Assembly: GCA_025991245.1 (NCBI GenBank)
Contig: BQMJ01000043.1
Coordinates: 124,001 to 188,000, forward strand
DNA length: 64,000 nucleotides
Origin: Galdieria partita
Lineage: Eukaryota; Rhodophyta; Bangiophyceae; Galdieriales; Galdieriaceae
Direction: 5' to 3'
Notes under the pieces: model-generated
Databases searched by the model: none
What the model was told of the DNA's origin: nothing
What the model saw: the letters and a program-made list of their open reading frames with translations, nothing else
In this document: piece after piece, positions 57,758-64,000 of the stretch
Layout of the letters: every line of letters begins with the position of its first letter
How positions within the stretch are numbered: the stretch's first letter is position 1
Translations under genes and position numbers: made by a program

Positions 57758-59362
57758 CTAAGCAGGAGTTGGTTTCACCGACTTCACAATTTTGTTATTC
57801 AATCTATTCGTTTTAGTACTTGTCCGTAAGGATTCCTGCTTCATGGTTACGAAGACTTCATTGCTTTCCAACTTTATCGGTGATTCTTGCAATAGGCAAA
57901 TATCCCTCGTTAAAATTTCTGTTGTCGAAATTTCACTTAATCCTAAAATGCTTCTTTCCCTTTCAATAAGATTCGCACATGTATCAAGATAAGGTTTGTA
58001 AGTGAGATTCGATGCAGTGTTGAATCTATCTTTCACTGTATTCTGACAATATGTTGAAAATAAGCCTTGTGGTTGTGTTATAGAAGAAAATTCACGTTTC
58101 ATCAAAGAATATAATTCTTGTAAACTACTTGTATATTCTGCATTATGATGAAGATGATTGAGTAACTTGATACAAGGATCTTGGTTGAGTTCTACATGAC
58201 CTCCGTAGGAATCACTCTGAGTATTTTGTGCAAGTTCAACATTAGAATGCACAACTCCTTCATGAAGATTAGTATCTTGTTCTATGTTGTTGCAATCTTC
58301 CAAATCAGTATGATACATTCCATTACACTTCAAGATGGCAGCATTCAACTCGGCAATGAAATCTTCTTCACTATAATTTTGTTCCTTGGTATCTATGTCT
58401 ACAACTGGATCTTCACGCGTGCTCAATTCCAAAGACTCCTCACTTCTGGAATCATATCGAATATTCAATGCATCCAATTCTCTAACACAGGATTCTGGTG
58501 TTCCTGGAGTCTTTGGAGATACAAATGGAGCAGAATACGAAATACAACGATCGAAAATAGAAGAAATCTCACAATTATCCAAAGATCTTTTTCTGCTGTG
58601 TGTACCTAAGGTAAGACAATCTAATAGCTTCACGTACTGAAACACAGAAGGAGAAGCACTACCAGAAAAGCATCTCGGCTGTGGACTCATAATAGAAGCA
58701 CATTGTTTATCACACTTTGAAGACTCATTCATTTTGACTCTTCCAAGTAAAGATAAATGAAAGTTTGATACAGGACTAGACGGAGCTGAAAAGGCCTTTT
58801 CCCTTTGTAAAGATATAGTGTTAGAATTTTCCATTACTGAAACAGTACATTCCAATTCGAGAGGCTCCTCTTTCGAGCTTTTTGAAGCCAATCCATCGTT
58901 TTCGTCCTCATCAGGAACATTGTTGCTGTCCACCAAGTGGAACCTGCTATCGACGACGGAGCTATGTTGAGTATGGTTGGTTTCCAGTTGATGACAAGAT
59001 TTGGTTCTTTGCAAAGACTTGTTCAATTTCAGAGACTTGTTTCTTTTACGAACTGAGTTGAGTTCTCCAGGTCTCCTCAAGTTACCATATGAGTCACTCT
59101 TTCCACGTTCTTCTACATTCGAAAACGAAGAACAGCATGAATCAGAAACACAAGGATAAAAGGAAGGTTTCCAAGCCTCTTCAACACTATGATCGAGCAA
59201 AATGAAGCGATTGGACTCAGTATTATATCGAAGTTTTCCTTTTTTATAGCGAACGCCGCAAGCATTGCATAAGCTCTTTGCACCCTGAGGACCAGAACGC
59301 CACAAAGGAGTCTCACTGGTACCACAACAAGTACAACGTGGTCTTGAGCAGGAGCTTTTCAT
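57758..59362 (-). CDS. GATA-type zinc-finger transcription factor
   Basis: About 534 aa from ATG 59362. The open frame extends another 23 codons upstream to a TTG, and an acceptor-like CATTTAG lies just before it; those extra residues ([11 protein letters not shown]) look coding, so an undetected 5' exon is likely. The single GATA finger near the N-terminus reads [18 protein letters not shown] then [16 protein letters not shown], with the 17- or 18-residue loop and basic tail of plant/fungal GATA factors. The remaining 470 residues are Ser/Asn/Glu-rich and disordered. Plant and fungal relatives regulate nitrogen, light and carbon responses. Target genes cannot be inferred. Confidence 0.88.
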   Translation of the reverse strand: MKSSCSRPRCTCCGTSETPLWRSGPQGAKSLCNACGVRYKKGKLRYNTESNRFILLDHSVEEAWKPSFYPCVSDSCCSSFSNVEERGKSDSYGNLRRPGELNSVRKRNKSLKLNKSLQRTKSCHQLETNHTQHSSVVDSRFHLVDSNNVPDEDENDGLASKSSKEEPLELECTVSVMENSNTISLQREKAFSAPSSPVSNFHLSLLGRVKMNESSKCDKQCASIMSPQPRCFSGSASPSVFQYVKLLDCLTLGTHSRKRSLDNCEISSIFDRCISYSAPFVSPKTPGTPESCVRELDALNIRYDSRSEESLELSTREDPVVDIDTKEQNYSEEDFIAELNAAILKCNGMYHTDLEDCNNIEQDTNLHEGVVHSNVELAQNTQSDSYGGHVELNQDPCIKLLNHLHHNAEYTSSLQELYSLMKREFSSITQPQGLFSTYCQNTVKDRFNTASNLTYKPYLDTCANLIERERSILGLSEISTTEILTRDICLLQESPIKLESNEVFVTMKQESLRTSTKTNRLNNKIVKSVKPTPA

Positions 59363-59744
59363 GAATAACAGAGCCCCAAATGAGTCCTTAGTATGCAGGC
59401 AAATAGCGCATTCTCGTCGATTCCATTCCAACCTAAATGAAAGATGTGGATGATGCCTTCAAAGCCAGCCCATTTCAACTGATTCTACTATCCATCTTAA
59501 GGCACAAAATACAATTCACGACGTTTGATAGAAAGAGGTTGTTAACTGGTTGAAATTGTTTGCTCCTACAATTCCTTTTCAAATTTTCAATGATGAATTT
59601 GTCCAGCTTCTTTATTTTCAAAGAGAATGTACAAACTCTAATGTTTCTCAATGATAAAATCAGTAGAAACATACAACTGGTCATTTTTCATACATATACA
59701 ACTTTTAATATATATTGTTTTACTATTGTTTTCTAAAACATTAG
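59363..59744. other. Gap between GATA start and ANTH-ankyrin stop
   Basis: About 380 bp, minus-strand genes on both sides. Probably the GATA promoter, 5' UTR and possible first exon (59363-59431 is open in the GATA frame). No independent gene seen. Confidence 0.5.
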
Positions 59745-62203
59745 TCAGACTCCAAAGCTTGCTCGTCGGTAACGTTGCTTGCGTCTTGTTAGCAAAGCCG
59801 CTCTCTTCTTTGCAAATTCTTCATCTAATTCTAACCGCCTTTTTCGCATCTCGAGTTCTAAAGATTCGACTTGTTGCTCATACTCAATTTGCAACTCTTT
59901 CATAGCTACATCCAATTCTCTGCTTTCTATATTCTCGTTCAAATCTGTTGAGTCAGGCATGTCTTGACTTCTCATCTGAAAGCTCTCACTGTTTCCCCGT
60001 GGAGAATCATCTCCTAATAGTTTGGATGATGCTAAAAGTGGAGAAGATATTGATTTAGATTGTTGGATAGAAGGTTGTTTTCGAAAAGAAGGAGATGAGG
60101 TCGAGCCTCCATACGATTGCAAACATTCAATAACTTTCTGATGACGACCACGAATAGCATCCGCCAAAGGAGTCTTGCCACGACAATCCGTCGCATTTAC
60201 TTCCGCTCCAGAATCAAGAAGCAATTTTACTATATCCACATGTCCTACCGCAGCTGCCAAATGTAAAGGTGTTCGCATATCATCGTCACAAACATTTGTG
60301 GATACACCGGATTCAATAAGACACGCAACTTCTTCCTTGAGACCTATAAACGCTGCTCGCAATAATTGCTGTTCTAGCGATGAACTGCAAACCTCGGAAT
60401 ACTAAAATGCAAACACTTAGCTATTAATACAAAGACCAACCAAAGCAGTTACCATTCCTATTTTCTGTTTCATTGTGTGCGCTTCACCGCTATTAAACTC
60501 TTCCGTCCCACCTTGAGAGTTATCCTTGTCACTATTATCTTGAGGACTTGTGGGTAGGGTCTCATCCACATTCTTAGATTCCTGTCCTTCGTCTTCCAAA
60601 CTCCAATTTGATGACTGCTTATTTAGCGCATCGAAATCAATAAAAATTGGTGGTTCAAGACGAAACAAAGAGGAAAGTTGAGTGATGCCCTTGGTATCCA
60701 ACACAGCTGGAACGTCGAGACACGAATCTTCAATTGTAGTACAGGTATACTTTACAAAGTGTCTCACTTCCGGTTCTAGACGTAAAAAATCATCATATGC
60801 CACTTTGAGTGAGCTGTTTGGTTTGTTCTTATTATTTAAAAGATCCAATGACAATTTCTATTGTGGCCCACGTCATAGTTAGAACAAAAAAATTAAGGAA
60901 TGATACGTACTTTGAGAATACGATTTAAAAAGTTGTATAAATATGTCACATCAGCAGCAATTTGCTCCAAGGCAGGTGCAATAACAACTTCAACTGCCTT
61001 ATCAACACTATATGAAAAGTTGAAACAGCAAATAACTATTGAGGCATCATACGAACCTCTCAGGAATCTTACATAAAGTCCCTTCCCTTATGAGTTGGAT
61101 GAAGACAGGAAATATAGATAACGTCTCCTCTCCAGAACTATTTATCGCCTCATCTTCTTTAGGAACACCTAATTCATTGAAGGAGTAGACGGTAGATTGA
61201 GATGAAAGGAAATGGAAAACCTAGCAAAGATGGAATTTGAAGAAAGCCATGAAATCTTATCTTTTGGTACTTACTTCCAGTCGTCTCGATACATATCTAC
61301 CATACTTCTTCAAAAAGGCAGAACATACTGGAGCCTCAGGTCGGTTTCTAGAGTGGTCCTCAAACGTTGCATTTAGGTTCCCAATGTCCACGGCTATCTT
61401 TGAATAATGGCTTGTGTTCTTTGGTCTATCAAAAGAACTTAAGAAGTTCACCATCTAACGCACAGTAGTTTCGACTTACAACAAGCTACTATCAACTCCG
61501 TAACGGGACATTTGTAAAAGCTGCATTTTCATCACATATGCATCAGCAGCTGATGACTCGTTAATCAAACGGTGTAGTACAATGAGCGCTTTTGTGGCAA
61601 TTCTCCAGTCTTCCGACTGCATCTTTTTCCATAACTTTCTCAATACGTCACAAGTACGTATAAACGAGTTCTTTTCTCTAGCTGCATGCTTCTCTTGCAA
61701 ATTTTCGAGGTTAAATAAACTACCTTGGGACTTTTCTCGTTGGGGAAGCTTCTCATCGGTTAGAAGATCAGTCACTCCTGATCTGGAACCACTGGAATGC
61801 ATCTGCTCCAACGTCTTTGCCAATCTTATTGAGCGTTGCTCATAATTATCAAAACTACAGCCTTTCGTAGCATGTAAAAGAACTACAACCTATTATATCA
61901 CTGACCAAAAACCATTAGAAAGAACTTACACTGCACATGTTTCTCCTTGGGTCTAGAATATTTCGGTTTGGTCGCCTTGAGCACTGCGGACTCCAAATCA
62001 CTCGATAGTGCCGCAGTAACTTTTCTTGTTAGTCTCTTTTTGAAATTTCCTATGGTAACTTTTCCCTGAGAAGACGGGAATGTACTCTTTTCATATCGCA
62101 AAGAACCACCATCAATTGGACTGGCAGGACGTCGTTGATATACTCCTCTTGATACTGTAGGAGGTGGCGAGCCGGGTTCTGTTGAAAAGACCACGTCTTT
62201 CAT
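59745..62203 (-). CDS. ANTH-domain endocytic adaptor fused to ankyrin repeats
   Basis: Seven exons: 62203-61930, 61882-61480, 61437-61275, 61220-61057, 61007-60911, 60857-60453 and 60401-59745; 720 aa. After a Ser/Pro-rich N-terminus, an ANTH (AP180/CALM) domain runs from about residue 75: LESAVLKATKPKYSRPKEKH, VQFLLHATKGCSFDNYEQRS and WRIATKALIVLHRLINES, then FSFDRPKNTSHYS and KKYGRYVSRRLE. This domain binds PIP2 in clathrin-coated pits. A linker leads to three ankyrin repeats near 520-610 (RTPLHLAAAVGHVDIVKLLL, GKTPLADAIRGRHQKVIECL) and a C-terminal Glu/Arg coiled coil. Introns are 42-54 nt and all phases close. No clathrin-box motif was recognised. Confidence 0.85.
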
Positions 62204-62563
62204 AGTTCTTGCTTCCTTTCAGAAAAGTGAAAACCACCTCACGCTTTGCCAAGTGGCAATTCAACAGTTGATGACAAATCAAAACCAAAACTACAAAAAG
62301 GACTTGAGCAGTCTACCAGTTGACTAACCTCGAGTTCATTTCTCAGCAATCTGCTATATCTTTCTTCGAAACTATATATGTTAAAAAATATTTTATAAAA
62401 AAAATTCAAACAGTTGCGCAATTGAGTAAACACCTTTGAGAATATCATTTTCTCAGCAAACCTATACAGAATGCAAATGAAGTTCCAAGACAAGGCAACT
62501 TATAACAAACAATTGCTTCAATAACAAGTTTTTGTGGTTCAACATTCTGCAAAGGAATGAAAA
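62204..62563. other. Unassigned 360-bp spacer between RPB4 and ANTH-ankyrin
   Basis: Minus-strand frames of 20-60 codons exist (for example FEERYSRLLRNELE), but I could not join them to an ATG in a consistent phase. Very AT-rich in the middle. Probably RPB4 3' UTR plus the ANTH-ankyrin promoter and 5' UTR; a small gene is not excluded. Confidence 0.4.
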
Positions 62564-63126
62564 TCAATGAGTAAAGGACGCCAGGTCTTGCAACAACTGG
62601 TTTAACGAAGAATCGTCGATTTTGTGCTTTAAACTCGGTATAATAGTTTTAGCCTCTTCTGCCTGGATCGAAAATAATTATCTACTCAAAAATTCTGAAC
62701 GTAAAACATACATCGGCAGGACAAAGATTCGCCAGACAAGCCATTTCAAAGGGGTCAAGACTTTCATATCTTTGTAGAAGACTTCGGACGTTGGTGGCAG
62801 CTTCGAGACCCTTGTATCGATCAAATCGTTCGACATATTCCAGGAACTTCTTGAAGACGCTAAATAATTGCGTTAGCTCTGTCCAAACTGTAAACGAACA
62901 CGCACCTTGAAAATTCTTCTGCTCTAGGGCCTTCTAACTCTCGCATCATATCCCTCTTTCGGGATAAAAGTATAGAAACTTCACTAATTGTAAGTGGTTG
63001 AGCTTTTTCGCTTGAAAAGTCTTCTCCAAGTTGCAGAGTTGTCGCGTCTTCCAGTTCAGGAACAAGTTGCACACTCCGCAAACCTGAGGGTACTCGGGAA
63101 CGGTTTAGCATAGTTTCCACAACCAT
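62564..63126 (-). CDS. RPB4: RNA polymerase II subunit RPB4
   Basis: Exons 63126-62906, 62859-62712 and 62662-62564; 155 aa (ATG 63111 is an alternative start). Splicing restores FSSVFKKFLEYVERFDRYKG, then EAATNVRSLLQRYESLDPFE, MACLANLCPADAEEAKTIIP and SLKHKIDDSSLNQLL. These are the HRDC-like helices of RPB4 (equivalent to archaeal RpoF), which with RPB7 forms the polymerase stalk. The N-terminal half has AQPLTISEVSILLSRKRD. Introns are 46 and 49 nt. Length agrees with plant and human RPB4 (about 140 aa). Confidence 0.93.
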
Positions 63127-64000
63127 ACAGTCTCTTTCAAACAACACAACGAAAAACAATTACGGGAAGTTGAACAGAAAGGATATTTACATTCGATCAA
63201 ATTTAATTTGCACAATGGTGCTAGATAGTCAAGAATAACATTTCTCTAAAACATCATACCTTCGAGTGTAACTTTATATAACAATTCATCTTTTTTTCTT
63301 CCTATAAACTTCTTTTCAGAAATCAAGAATATTAATCTAGTTGGGATAACATATTCTAGTCACAGTGAATATGCTTACAAAGTGTTATATATGAAAACAT
63401 CCCAGGAAATTATAGTTTAATGGGAAAATGCGTTCCCACTTAGCACCCCAAAGGTGCTATTGCCGAATCCGTACATTTGGCGAGCATAGCATACGTTTTT
63501 GACTGGATCAAGCTGGGCTATGCTTGGTCGATTTCGCAATCTCTTCGCAGCAAACTATCGAAGATAGTTGGTTAAGAGAATCGTAAATATATTTGTTTTC
63601 TGTTAGTTCTCTACAGCATTCGTGTCTGTGATGGATAAAGTTGCGTTAAGTTCCTATTATTATATTTTAGTCCAGTTCAGAATCACCTATTGCTTCTTGG
63701 GTTGAAAAACCAAGTCACTTTTTGGGAGTCTTTTAGTTATTCCCTTTTTTCAGCTTACCTTGTTACGTACTGAGCTTGGTTTCTGGTCTTGTTTTTAGCA
63801 GTGATAGTTTAGTGGGCCCACTTGTATGTCTCTAATTCTTTGATTTGGTCTCGAGTTTTCGTGAAATATCAAGCGCTACAGTGTTTTTCTTTCACAGTTT
63901 ATATGAGGAAATCGTGATCGAAACAACTACTATTCATTTGTACGTGACTTTCCTTGCTTGTTGTTCCTGTTCATGGTTGGTTGTAACTATAAAAAGTCTT
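63127..64000. other. 0.87-kb region with no coding gene recognised
   Basis: Only short frames. Contains a dense group of perfect inverted repeats at 63421-63580 (see separate entry) and a further short hairpin at about 63696-63714. It may be RPB4 promoter followed by a non-coding gene, or the 5' flank of a gene beyond the window. An ATG near 63630 begins a 24-codon frame (MDKVALSSYYYILVQ) ending in a stop; I cannot support it as an exon. Confidence 0.5.
63421..63580. ncRNA. Candidate structured RNA: run of perfect hairpins
   Basis: Four perfect stems lie in about 160 bp. TGGGAA/TTCCCA (63421-63426 with 63433-63438, 6-nt loop). AGCACC/GGTGCT (63442-63447 with 63453-63458, 5-nt loop). AGCATAGC/GCTATGCT (63483-63490 with 63517-63524, 26-nt loop). 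AACTATC/GATAGTT (63553-63559 with 63563-63569, 3-nt loop), itself enclosed by CTCTT/AAGAG (63541-63545 with 63574-63578). The block is richer in GC than its flanks and has no coding frame. It does not match the tRNA, 5S, U1, U2, U4, U5, U6 or SRP consensus features that I know. The transcribed strand cannot be decided from sequence alone. Confidence 0.4.

Noticed and set aside
62239-62493. 84-codon minus-strand frame between RPB4 and ANTH-ankyrin
   Set aside because: Very low complexity in the middle and no consistent splice chain to an ATG.
63421-63580. tRNA, 5S, spliceosomal snRNA or SRP RNA identity for the hairpin block
   Set aside because: None of the consensus boxes (T-loop, Sm site with flanking helices, GNAR/Alu motifs) are in proper positions; left as unassigned.

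Overview
The window is nuclear DNA of a very gene-dense photosynthetic eukaryote. Gene density is about one gene per 1.3-1.5 kb, the sequence is AT-rich, and almost every intron I could place is 42-86 nt long with GT-AG ends. It combines typical eukaryotic genes (importin, PP2A-A, UBA2, RPB4, p24, DMC1) with plastid-associated ones (glutamate-1-semialdehyde aminomutase, an LPA1-like protein, an AMK5-like adenylate kinase with an organellar presequence). Together this points to a cyanidiophycean red alga, most likely Galdieria. That assignment is inference from style and content; I could not run a search.

Layout. 1-10.8 kb: ubiquilin, an unknown helical protein, NOL10/Enp2, CTU1, a small unknown, SPB1 and a Bax-inhibitor-1/LFG protein. 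10.8-23.9 kb: gluconokinase, PP2A scaffold subunit, importin-7/8, CcmH, SAMHD1-like phosphohydrolase, RbfA, an unknown protein, a PHD-JmjC demethylase and an LPA1-like protein. 23.9-34.5 kb: PYROXD1, a p24/TMED protein, a VTT/DedA protein, RRP15, a small unknown, a DUF3598 protein, a longin-like protein, a three-RRM protein and DMC1. 34.6-45 kb: protein O-mannosyltransferase, transcription factor DP, a double adenylate kinase with a membrane tail, a tandem zinc-ribbon protein, GSA aminomutase, a POT transporter and a Shewanella-like phosphatase. 46-64 kb: a HIR3/CABIN1-like protein, an SRP54-M-like mitochondrial protein, UBA2, a RING protein, CTP synthase, a GATA factor, an ANTH-ankyrin fusion and RPB4, followed by about 0.85 kb of non-coding DNA with a compact run of perfect hairpins.

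Functional threads: ribosome biogenesis (NOL10, SPB1, RRP15, RbfA), tRNA thiolation (CTU1), chromatin and transcription (JmjC, HIR3-like, DP, GATA, RPB4), ubiquitin/SUMO (ubiquilin, UBA2, RING), nucleotide metabolism (CTP synthase, adenylate kinase, SAMHD1-like) and the secretory pathway (p24, PMT, VTT, ANTH). No co-functional gene cluster is obvious.

Genes were joined by hand from splice sites and frame continuity. Boundaries should be right to within 1-2 nt. Several listed starts lie downstream of the longest open frame, because that frame begins at a non-ATG codon. I saw no transposon, virus-like element, tRNA, rRNA or CRISPR array.
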